Source of the DNA: 13-2-20CM-68-14 sp046723355
Lineage (GTDB): Bacteria; Actinomycetota; Thermoleophilia; Gaiellales; Gaiellaceae
Assembly: GCA_046723355.1 (NCBI GenBank)
Contig: JBKOUJ010000069.1
Span: forward strand, 1-23,259
Direction: 5' to 3'
DNA length: 23,259 nucleotides
Shown here: piece after piece, positions 17,548 through 23,250 of the stretch
Layout of the letters: every line of letters starts with the position of its first letter
Position numbering within the stretch: the first letter of the stretch is position 1
Program-made: the position numbers and the translations under genes
The notes under the pieces: model-generated
The model's input: only the letters and a program-made list of their open reading frames with translations
What the model was told of the DNA's origin: nothing
Database searches by the model: none

Positions 17548-17563
17548 GACGCCGTCCGCTGGT

Positions 17564-17569
17564 TACGCT
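17564..17569 (+). promoter_or_regulatory. Candidate -10 box of glnII
   Basis: TACGCT fits TAnnnT. A start about 7 nt downstream (near 17576) would put the transcript 5' end just before the first leader hairpin at 17582. No consensus -35 is seen; the -35 region falls on the last bases of the palindromic element. Confidence 0.4.
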
Positions 17570-17575
17570 AGGTTG

Positions 17576-17651
17576 CGTTCAGGTGCCCGTCGCCGAAGGC
17601 GGGCGCCGAGGCAATGAGGCCTCAGGACTCGCGGAGTCCTGGGCCTTTTTT
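17576..17651 (+). promoter_or_regulatory. glnII leader: two hexaloop hairpins overlapping a terminator
   Basis: P1 is a 10-bp stem, GGTGCCCGTC (17582-17591) with GGCGGGCGCC (17598-17607), two G-T pairs, loop GCCGAA. Immediately after, with no linker, P2 is GAGGC-AATGAG-GCCTC (17608-17623). The last arm of P2 is part of the terminator's 5' arm, so the two structures compete. The P2 loop AATGAG has A1 and G4, the bases known to be needed by ANTAR proteins; the P1 loop has G4 but G at position 1. The same plan precedes glnA (13241-13307). Regulation of both glutamine synthetases by premature termination is inferred. Confidence 0.62.
17618..17651 (+). terminator. Intrinsic terminator in the glnII leader
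   Basis: GGCCTCAGGACTC-GCG-GAGTCCTGGGCC (17618-17645), 12 pairs with one bulged T, followed by six T (17646-17651). It lies only 29 nt before the glnII ATG and no gene ends just upstream (the protease stop is 240 nt away), so it is best read as an attenuator. Confidence 0.85.
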
Positions 17652-17680
17652 GTTGGTCCGAGACCGGAGGAGGAACCACG

Positions 17681-18724
17681 ATGAAGTACAAGCTCGAGTA
17701 CATCTGGCTGGACGGCTACGAGCCCGTTCCGAACCTGCGCAGCAAGACGAAGATCGCCGATTTCGACGCGGAGCCGACGCTCGACCAGCTTCCGCTGTGG
17801 AACTTCGACGGCAGCTCGACGCGCCAGGCAGCGGGCTCGAACTCGGACTGTTTCCTGCAGCCGGTCGCGCTCTTCCCGGACGCCGCGCGCAACCGCAGCT
17901 ACCTCGTCATGTGCGAGGTGCTGCTCCCGGACGGGACGCCGCATCCGTCGAACAGCCGCGCCGCGATCCCAGACGACCCCGACGCCTGGTTCGGGTTCGA
18001 GCAGGAGTACTTCCTCTACAAGAACGGCGCACCACTCGGCTTTCCGAAGGAGGGATTTCCCGCGCCGCAGGGCGAGTACTACACCGGTGTCGGCTACAAG
18101 AACGTCGGCGGCGTCGCACGGGAGATCGTCGACGAGCACATCGACCTTTGCATCGGTGCCGGCATCACGATCGAGGGCGTCAACGCCGAGGTCGCGAAGG
18201 GACAGTGGGAGTTCCAGATCTTCGGCAAGGGCGCGAGGCGCGCCGCCGACGAGCTCTGGATCGCGCGCTACCTGATGCTCCGCCTCTGCGAGCGGCACGG
18301 CGTTGACGTCAACTTCCATCCGAAGCCGCTGGGCGCCGACGTCGACTGGAACGGCTCGGGGCTGCACACCAACTTCTCGACCAAGCACATGCGCGAGGTC
18401 GGCGGCGAGGAGTACTTCGCGGCCCTGATGAGCGCGTTCGCCGAGGCGCGCGACGACCACATCGCTTGCTACGGCCCCAACAACGACCTGCGCCTGACCG
18501 GTTTGCACGAGACGGCCGCGATCGACGAGTTCACCTATGGCATCGCCGATCGCGGCGCATCGGTCCGCATTCCCCACAGCTTCGTCAAGAGCGGCCACCG
18601 CGGCTATCTCGAGGACCGCCGCCCGAACTCAATGGCCGATCCGTACCGCATCACTGGCCGGATCCTCGAGACGATCAAAACGGTCACCGCCCAGGCGCTG
18701 ATCGAGGACGCGTTCGCGGCGTAG
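17681..18724 (+). CDS. glnII: Glutamine synthetase type II (eukaryote-like)
   Basis: A second ammonia-assimilating enzyme, from the GSII family found in eukaryotes, rhizobia, Frankia and Streptomyces. The 347 residues are full length for bacterial GSII. Diagnostic segments are LPLWNFDGSST (substrate/metal loop), PWF-type GFEQEYFLY, YYTGVG, GINAE-like IEGVNAEVAKGQWEFQI, the ATP segment HPKPLGADVDWNGSGLHTNFST, then GVADRG-like GIADRGASVRIP and GYLEDRRPNSMADPY. Start at 17681 is supported by GGAGGAGG 7 nt upstream. It heads a nitrogen operon: GNAT, PII, Amt and a small Cys-rich ORF follow. GSII enzymes are not adenylylated, so transcript control such as the leader hairpins would be the main handle. 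Confidence 0.96.
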   Translation: MKYKLEYIWLDGYEPVPNLRSKTKIADFDAEPTLDQLPLWNFDGSSTRQAAGSNSDCFLQPVALFPDAARNRSYLVMCEVLLPDGTPHPSNSRAAIPDDPDAWFGFEQEYFLYKNGAPLGFPKEGFPAPQGEYYTGVGYKNVGGVAREIVDEHIDLCIGAGITIEGVNAEVAKGQWEFQIFGKGARRAADELWIARYLMLRLCERHGVDVNFHPKPLGADVDWNGSGLHTNFSTKHMREVGGEEYFAALMSAFAEARDDHIACYGPNNDLRLTGLHETAAIDEFTYGIADRGASVRIPHSFVKSGHRGYLEDRRPNSMADPYRITGRILETIKTVTAQALIEDAFAA

Positions 18725-18739
18725 CTCTTACGGCTGCTA

Positions 18740-19231
18740 GTGATCGCGACCGCAATCGCAATCCGCGACCTCCGGCCGGGCGACTGGTCGGAGGTCTCCC
18801 GCATCTACGCCGAGGGAATCGCGACCCGCAACGCGACCTTCGAGACCGAGGTGCCGAGCTGGGAGGACTGGAACGCGGCCCACCTCGCCGACCACCGGCT
18901 GGTCGCGGTCGCCGAGGACGAGGTCGTCGGCTGGATCGCCCTTGTGCCTGTTTCGGACCGCACGTGCTATCGAGGCGTTGCGGAAGTCAGCGCCTACGTC
19001 GCCGAGGAAGCACGCGGGCACGGCATCGGCGCGGCGCTGCTCGCCGGGGTGATCGCGAGCGCCGAGAGCGCAGGCATCTGGACGCTGGAGACCGGCGTCT
19101 TCCCCGAGAACGCGCCGAGCCTGGTGCTGCTGAAGCGCTTCGGCTTCCGTGAGGTCGGCGTTCGGGAGCGGATCTCCCAACTGGACGGTGTCTGGCGAGA
19201 CGTGGTGCTACTGGAGAGGAGGAGCCCGTGA
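18740..19231 (+). CDS. GNAT acetyltransferase, phosphinothricin/methionine sulfoximine type
   Basis: A 163-residue GNAT enzyme. The order of motifs is that of the PAT/Bar and MddA group: IRDLRPGDWSEVSRIYAEGI at the start, NATFETEVPSWEDW (the family's 'tasFet.p.t..ew'), VVGWIALVPVSDRTCYRGVAEVSAYV, then the acetyl-CoA loop ARGHGIGAALL and NAPSLVLLKRFGFREVG. Relatives acetylate phosphinothricin or methionine sulfoximine, both glutamine synthetase inhibitors. The GTG at 18740 lies 15 nt after the glnII stop, and the TGA overlaps the PII start, so it is embedded in the nitrogen operon. A self-protection or amino-sulfoximine detoxifying role beside its target enzyme is a reasonable inference; the true substrate could be another amino acid. 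Confidence 0.82.
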   Translation: MIATAIAIRDLRPGDWSEVSRIYAEGIATRNATFETEVPSWEDWNAAHLADHRLVAVAEDEVVGWIALVPVSDRTCYRGVAEVSAYVAEEARGHGIGAALLAGVIASAESAGIWTLETGVFPENAPSLVLLKRFGFREVGVRERISQLDGVWRDVVLLERRSP

Positions 19232-19578
19232 TCAAGGTGGAGGCGGTTGTCATACGCGAACGCGTCGAGACGGTGATCGACGCTGTCGAGGAGGAGACCG
19301 GCCACGTCGGCGTCACGGTGGTCGAAGCGATCGGCCACGGGCGCCAGAGGGGCGTCACGCACGAGTACCGGGGGCGCGTCTTCGAATCGCGCTTCCTCCC
19401 GAAGGCCCTCCTCACGTTCATTGTCGACGACGACGTCGCGCCGGCGGTCGTCGACGCGATCTCCGATGCCGCGCGAAGCGGCAACGAGTCGGGCGACGGC
19501 CTCGTCTGGACTAGCCGCGTCGAGAACGCCATCCACAACCGCACCGGCGGCGCGCTCGACGCGGTGGAGGCGAGATGA
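19228..19578 (+). CDS. PII-family nitrogen regulatory protein, divergent
   Basis: A 116-residue PII (GlnB/GlnK) protein, normally a trimer sensing ATP/ADP and 2-oxoglutarate and plugging Amt channels. Clear matches: VTVVEAIGHGRQRGVTHEYRG, FLPKALLTFIVDD with the conserved Lys (K59), and the end NRTGG. Deviations are notable: the T-loop Tyr that is uridylylated or adenylylated in other bacteria (Y51 of E. coli GlnB) is F52, and its neighbour A49 is R50. The B-loop reads SGNESGDGL, one residue longer than TGKIGDGK and lacking K90; of the RIRTG pair only one Arg remains. The GTG start overlaps the GNAT stop (GTGA) after a GGAGAGGAGG ribosome site; the stop overlaps the amt start. Likely an Amt partner with changed ligand handling. 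Confidence 0.85.
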   Translation: MIKVEAVVIRERVETVIDAVEEETGHVGVTVVEAIGHGRQRGVTHEYRGRVFESRFLPKALLTFIVDDDVAPAVVDAISDAARSGNESGDGLVWTSRVENAIHNRTGGALDAVEAR

Positions 19579-20984
19579 GTAACTCAAACCTCCTCATCGC
19601 CGCCAACACGATCTGGGTCGTCGTCGCGGCGGTCCTCGTCATGTTCATGCAGGCCGGCTTCGCCTTCCTCGAGGCGGGGCTGACCCGCATGAAGAACGCC
19701 GCGCACATCGCGGGCAAGAACGTCCTGATCTTCGGCATCTGCTCGCTCGTCTACTGGCTGGTCGGGTTCGGCCTGGCCTTCGGCGACGGCAATGGCCTGC
19801 TCGGCCTGCACGGTTTTGCGCCCTCGTCCGACGCGCTGCTGGCCGTCGGACAGGCGCCGTACTCGTTCTTCTCGACGATCCCCGGCGCGAGCGCGTACCT
19901 GTTCGAGGTCGTCTTCGCCGGCGTCTCGCTCGCGATCGTCTGGGGAGCGATGGCAGAGCGGGCGAAGCTCTGGGTCTACTTCGTCTTCGGCGTCGCCTTC
20001 ACGCTGATCTACAGCGTCACCTCCCACTGGATCTGGCACTCCGGCGGCTGGTTGTTCGGGCTCGGCATGCAGGACTTCGCCGGCTCAACCGTCGTCCACT
20101 ACCAGGGCGCCCTCGCCGCGCTCGCGGGAGCGATCCTGCTCGGGCCGCGCATCGGCAAGTTCGGCCATGACGGACGGGCGAATCCGATTCCCGGGCACAA
20201 CATGCCTTACGCGGTGCTGGGCACGCTGATCCTCTGGTTCGGCTGGTTCGGCTTCAACCCCGGATCGACGCTCGCGGTCGTGACCGGCAACAAGATCGGC
20301 TACTTCGGTTACGTCGCGCTGACGACGAATGTGGCAGCCGCGGCCGGCGCGCTCGGGGGGATCGCCACCGCCTGGGTGGTGCTGAAGAAGCCGGACGTCT
20401 CGATGATGCTGAACGGCGTCATCGCCGCTCTCGTTGCCATCACCGCGGCATCGGGATTTGTAGCTCCTTGGGCCGCGGTCGTGATCGGCTTCGTGGCCGC
20501 TTCGATCGCCGTCGTCGCTGTGCCGCTCGTGGAGAGAATCGGGATCGACGACCCGATCGGCGCGGTCGCAGTGCACGGCCTCGCCGGCGTCTGGGGGACG
20601 CTCGCGACCGGGTTGTTCGCGGTGCCGGCACTTGCTGCGAACCTGGCGACAGGCCGAGGCGGGCTCGTCTACACGGGCTCCTTCCACCAGCTCGGCGTCC
20701 AGGCCCTCGGCCTCGTCGCCGTCGGCGCCTTCACGTTCACCGCGTCGTTCGGCTGCCTCTGGACGCTGAAGCGGCTGTGGGGCATCCGGGTCGAGGAGCA
20801 CGTCGAAACAGCCGGATTGGACGTCTCCGAGCACGGCATGTGGGGCTATCCCGAGTTCTACATCCCGGTCCCGGGCGGCTACGGCACCGAATCGCACGGA
20901 CACCTCGGAGCGCCGCACGCGCACCGTCCGGTGCGACCGCCAGAGTCGGCCCCAATCGGTCAACCAGCTGAGGAGGCCGCATGA
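19575..20984 (+). CDS. amt: Ammonium transporter, Amt family
   Basis: A 469-residue channel-like ammonium transporter with 11 predicted helices in the inner membrane. The first helix region carries MQAGFAFLEAGLTRMKNAAHIAGKN, an Amt hallmark. The pore twin-His pair is present: H175 in STVVHYQGALAALAG and H334 in GAVAVHGLAGVWGT. The cytoplasmic tail (about 405-469) contains GIRVEEHVETAGLDVSEHGMWGYPEF, the usual end of the family, followed by a His/Pro-rich extension. It overlaps the PII gene by ATGA, and PII proteins bind Amt from the cytoplasm, so co-translation fits complex formation. Its stop in turn overlaps a small Cys-rich ORF. Confidence 0.96.
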   Translation: MSNSNLLIAANTIWVVVAAVLVMFMQAGFAFLEAGLTRMKNAAHIAGKNVLIFGICSLVYWLVGFGLAFGDGNGLLGLHGFAPSSDALLAVGQAPYSFFSTIPGASAYLFEVVFAGVSLAIVWGAMAERAKLWVYFVFGVAFTLIYSVTSHWIWHSGGWLFGLGMQDFAGSTVVHYQGALAALAGAILLGPRIGKFGHDGRANPIPGHNMPYAVLGTLILWFGWFGFNPGSTLAVVTGNKIGYFGYVALTTNVAAAAGALGGIATAWVVLKKPDVSMMLNGVIAALVAITAASGFVAPWAAVVIGFVAASIAVVAVPLVERIGIDDPIGAVAVHGLAGVWGTLATGLFAVPALAANLATGRGGLVYTGSFHQLGVQALGLVAVGAFTFTASFGCLWTLKRLWGIRVEEHVETAGLDVSEHGMWGYPEFYIPVPGGYGTESHGHLGAPHAHRPVRPPESAPIGQPAEEAA

Positions 20985-21118
20985 GCCATCAGAACTGCCA
21001 ATGCGAGCGACCGATCCCGCGCGAGCGCGCCGAGCAGAAAGGCGCCTCCGAGAGCTTCTGCGCCCGTTGCAAGCGCCCGATCGGACTGCGGGTCGCGGCA
21101 AATGTGACGGTGAGATGA
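20981..21118 (+). CDS. 45-residue Cys-rich (zinc-ribbon-like) protein coupled to amt
   Basis: Starts with an ATG inside the amt stop (ATGA) and has GAGGAGG 5 nt before it, so translation is very likely. The 45 residues contain CQC near 6-8 and CARC at 27-30 (C-x-C ... C-x2-C), each followed by a similar R/KRPI stretch (CERPI and CKRPI), which suggests a small metal-binding knuckle. No transmembrane part. I do not recognise a family. Its position after PII and Amt suggests a small accessory factor of nitrogen uptake, by context only. Confidence 0.6.
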   Translation: MSHQNCQCERPIPRERAEQKGASESFCARCKRPIGLRVAANVTVR

Positions 21119-21125
21119 CTTACCG

Positions 21126-21293
21126 GTGACCCTTCTGACCGGCCGCAGAGCGGCCGCGATCGTTGCCGACACGCCGGTGCGGCTGCTCGCACTGTTCGAC
21201 CAGAGCTTCCGCCGCGCCTGCCGCGAACACCCCGAGTTCGCCAACCTCGTTCGTGGCGAGAGCCGGCGCTTGACGCGCACGGCGACCGTCTAG
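21126..21293 (+). pseudogene. C-terminal fragment of a cyclic-nucleotide-binding domain protein
   Basis: The 55-codon frame opened by GTG at 21126 reads LLTGRRAAAIVADTPVRLLALFDQSF and then REHPEFANLV..ESRRL. This matches the end of a cNMP-binding (Crp/cAMP-type) domain: the 'R.AtvvA.tp.rll.l....F' strand pair and the 'l..hP......l....R' helix. The beta barrel before the phosphate-binding cassette and any effector domain are missing, so it is probably a remnant. It may still be translated as a small protein 7 nt after the Cys-rich ORF. Confidence 0.5.
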
Positions 21294-21725
21294 GTCGCTG
21301 CGTCTACAGTCGTCCACCTGCGGTACCAGTTCGACTGCGGGCCGCACTCATTGCCCACGCCAGCTACCCGAGGTTCAGGTCGTCCTGGATCCAGCGCGCG
21401 CGAGCCAGCGAGTCACCCCGCTACTTCGTGGTTAACCGGGCGGCCAGTTGCGGAATCCACTTGAACTTCTTTGTCGGCGTACCGAGAATGGAGCCTACGT
21501 TTCGAGGTTCGAGCCGGGGCGTCGGCACCACCTCTCCCCAGCCGAAAAAGGGGCACTGCGGCCGCCAATCTCGGAAGGCTTCAGGCCTTGCCCCGGCTCG
21601 CTCTTTGAATCATCCGAAACCGCTCGACGGCGAACGACCCCCGTAGGTACGGTACCGGCCGAACGTTTGGCGGGGTCTGCGGACCGGCGTCTTGACCCCA
21701 GCTTCAAAACGATGACGATCCGTTT
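21294..21725. other. Non-coding stretch without recognised genes
   Basis: About 430 nt with no protein-like frame on either strand; frames that are open have the composition of chance. It contains a small hairpin (AAGGC-TTCAG-GCCTT near 21575) and GGTTCGAGCC near 21510, which looks like a tRNA T arm but cannot be folded into a tRNA. I see no gene here. Together with the neighbouring gene fragments it looks like an old insertion or deletion site. Confidence 0.5.
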
Positions 21726-21971
21726 GTGGAGGACGTTCTGCGGATCGAAGCGGCCCAGCGTGCCGATGCCGAGTGCATCGCGGACGCATTGGCCGACTAC
21801 GACGCCAGCGTCGGGCCCAACGGATCGGTGGTCCTTGTCACCGGGATGAGCAGCGGCACGCTGCTCACGGCGGTGCTCGATGTGCTGAAGGAATGCCTCG
21901 ACGCGAATGCGATCGCGGCCGTCAAGGTTTCGATCGACGATCAGCACTACGTGATGGAAGGGGCGCCGTGA
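21726..21971 (+). CDS. Short hypothetical protein, EACC1-like end
   Basis: An 81-residue frame from GTG. It has a protein-like composition: a beta strand (VLRIEA), a helix (DAECIADALADYDA), a Gly/Ser-rich turn (VTGMSSG), a long helix (TLLTAVLDVLKECLDAN) and a last strand pair (AAVKVSIDDQHYVMEGA). The 'lltal...lr.wl......v.v..dg..v.l.g' arrangement recalls the effector-associated constant component EACC1 of actinobacterial conflict systems, but Trp and other family marks are absent, so the likeness is weak. No clear ribosome site. Neighbours are decayed genes; it may be a survivor of a lost cassette. Confidence 0.42.
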   Translation: MEDVLRIEAAQRADAECIADALADYDASVGPNGSVVLVTGMSSGTLLTAVLDVLKECLDANAIAAVKVSIDDQHYVMEGAP

Positions 21972-22003
21972 CGCGTGGCCGTCGCCCAGCTCGCTGATCC
22001 GAA

Positions 22004-22037
22004 GAGCCGAGCAACCCGGCGGGGGGCCGCTCGGCTC
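22004..22037. other. GC-rich hairpin before the rhodanese remnant
   Basis: GAGCCGAGC/GCTCGGCTC, perfect 9-bp stem with a 16-base GC-rich loop containing AACCCGGC. It is followed by AATCGGAAAAGGTTCC. It lies between the unknown ORF and the broken rhodanese gene and could be a terminator of the former, though no T run follows. Confidence 0.4.
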
Positions 22038-22094
22038 AATCGGAAAAGGTTCCCTGCCGGGACCTAATAAACGCACGCCCACAGGACTGCCGCT

Positions 22095-22579
22095 GAGGAG
22101 CTCGGCAACCCCGGCCGCGGGCGCGAGCTCTATTCCGCCGGTCACATTCCCGGTGCCTCGTTCCTCGACGTCGAGGCCGACCTCTCCTCGCCCCGGGGCC
22201 CGGTGGCCGGCACCCGCTCCCCGGGCCAAGGCAGTTCGCCGCAGCGGCGGGCACGCAGGGATCAGCGACGGCGTCTTCGTCGTCGCCTATGGCTCCATGG
22301 TGCCGAGGAGCTCCAGCGCCCGCGCGTGCCGGAGCGCTACCGCGGGGAGGTCGAGCCGATCGACCCCGTCGCGGGACACATCCCGGGCGCGCGCAACGCG
22401 CCCTGAAGCGACCGCTCCCGGAGATCCCCAGCGGAGAGGTAGTCGCCTACTGCGGCTCCGGCGTCACCGCCTGCGTGACCGTTCACCGCCTCGCGCTCGC
22501 CGGACGTGACGCGAAGCTCTATCCCGGCTCGTGGAGCGAGTGGTCGGGCCGCGGCCTACCGGCCCAACGGCCTGGTTGA
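22095..22579 (+). pseudogene. Broken thiosulfate sulfurtransferase (two-domain rhodanese)
   Basis: Three frames carry successive pieces of one rhodanese. Piece 1 (frame of 22095): ELYSAGHIPGASFLDVEADLS, the first-domain start. Piece 2 (shifted by one): GISDGVFVVAYGSM, the central strand. Piece 3 (first frame again): RYRGEVEPIDPVAGHIPGARNAP then a stop, from the second domain. Piece 4 (third frame, to 22579): EVVAYCGSGVTACVTVHRLAL and LYPGSWSEWSGRGLP, which still has the active-site Cys loop CGSGVT. Normal enzymes have about 280 residues; only about 485 nt remain, so there are frameshifts and deletions. Not functional as a whole. Confidence 0.85.
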
Positions 22580-22582
22580 GCC

Positions 22583-22607
22583 GGCGTGTCGGCAAAGCCG
22601 CCACGCC
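22583..22607 (-). terminator. Hairpin after the HNH gene
   Basis: GGCGTG-T-CGGC-AAA-GCCG-C-CACGCC, 10 pairs with one T/C mismatch. It sits 27 nt downstream of the HNH stop on the minus strand and just after the rhodanese remnant on the plus strand. No strong T run follows on either strand. Confidence 0.5.
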
Positions 22608-22633
22608 TCTTAAGCGGCATCGCAAGCCACGCC
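22607..22633. repeat. Left inverted repeat flanking the HNH gene
   Basis: The 20-nt GCGGCATCGCAAGCCACGCC (22614-22633) is the inverted copy of 23199-23218 with one mismatch (GCGACGCC on the other side). The likeness extends outward over CTCTTAA, with one gap. It ends at the base next to the HNH stop codon. Confidence 0.75.
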
Positions 22634-23143
22634 TTAGGCGGTCGAGAGCCCCGTCAGGTACGGCTGCCAGCCGTCCGGGATCTTCGGCGCGGCAAGGCGG
22701 ATGAACAACACCGGCGCAGGCGGCCGCGGCCTGCGGCGCAGCTCCATCGCTACCTCGTGTAGAAGCCTGTCGCCCTTGCGGAGGTTGCACGGCGCGCACG
22801 ACGTGACGACGTTCTCCCACACCGATTCCCCGCCTCGGCTCTTCGGGACGACGTGGTCGAGCGTCAGCCGGCCACCTGCGGTGCCGCAGTAGACGCAACG
22901 CCAGTCGTCGCGCGCGAAGAGCGCCCGCCGAGAGATCTTCCGCTGCACCGTCCGAGGCACGCTGACGTACTGGACGAGCCGGATCACGTGCGGCCACGGG
23001 AACGCCGTGGTCGCGGAATGGAGCGCCCGGTCGAGCTCCTCGATCACCTCCGCCTTGCCCTTGAACACGAGCACATGCGCCCGCCGAACCGTCGTCACGT
23101 TGAGCGGCTCGTAGCTCGCGTTCAACACCAAGACCTGCTGCAA
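22634..23143 (-). CDS. HNH endonuclease family protein
   Basis: A 169-residue protein of the HNH group common in actinobacteria. It opens QQVLVLNASYEPLNVTTVRRAH and has the preceding domain VFKGKAEVIEE. The nuclease core is at about 85-135: CVYC (zinc pair), LTLDHVVPKSRGG with the catalytic His, WENVVTSC with the Asn, and CAPCNLRKGDR (second zinc pair). So both zinc knuckles and the H-N-H residues are intact. Start is uncertain: TTG at 23143 gives the family-like N-terminus, while the frame is open to a TTG at 23170; neither has a ribosome site. It stands alone between inverted repeats, with no restriction or phage partner in view. Confidence 0.85.
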   Translation of the reverse strand: MQQVLVLNASYEPLNVTTVRRAHVLVFKGKAEVIEELDRALHSATTAFPWPHVIRLVQYVSVPRTVQRKISRRALFARDDWRCVYCGTAGGRLTLDHVVPKSRGGESVWENVVTSCAPCNLRKGDRLLHEVAMELRRRPRPPAPVLFIRLAAPKIPDGWQPYLTGLSTA

Positions 23144-23198
23144 GACAGGCAAAAAGTAGCACCGGGCCAAGCGCTCTCAGCGCGACATCGCGCGCTGC

Positions 23199-23224
23199 GG
23201 CGTCGCTTGCGATGCCGCCTAGAG
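23199..23224. repeat. Right inverted repeat flanking the HNH gene
   Basis: GGCGTCGCTTGCGATGCCGC (23199-23218) is the reverse complement of 22614-22633 in 19 of 20 positions; the match continues to CTAGAG at 23224 with one gap. The two arms are about 565 nt apart and enclose the HNH gene precisely. Confidence 0.75.
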
Positions 23225-23250
23225 GACGTCCGGGCTTTGCCCGGGCGTCC
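23224..23250. terminator. 12-bp hairpin at the window end
   Basis: GGACGTCCGGGC-TTT-GCCCGGGCGTCC, 12 pairs with one T-G, directly after the right inverted repeat. Probably the 3' end of a gene beyond the window, or the outer end of the HNH cassette. Confidence 0.5.

Noticed and set aside
17393..17548. 51-codon ORF inside element copy 2 with AGGAGG before its ATG
   Set aside because: Copy 1 has ACG in place of the ATG and an early stop, so the frame is not conserved; the bases are explained by the palindrome.
21500..21530. tRNA-like T arm (GGTTCGAGCC)
   Set aside because: The T stem does not pair, and no matching acceptor, D or anticodon arms are found upstream.
22004..22070. Possible S-box (SAM) riboswitch before the rhodanese remnant, from AACCCGGC and TTCCCTGCCGG
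   Set aside because: The conserved S-box core with its GAGGGA, GATGAAGCC-like and GAAAGATGAG parts is missing; only short chance matches remain.
21495..22229. Long minus-strand frame (244 codons)
   Set aside because: Its composition is that of an antisense GC-rich frame; it covers the non-coding stretch, the plus-strand ORF and the rhodanese remnant without family likeness.
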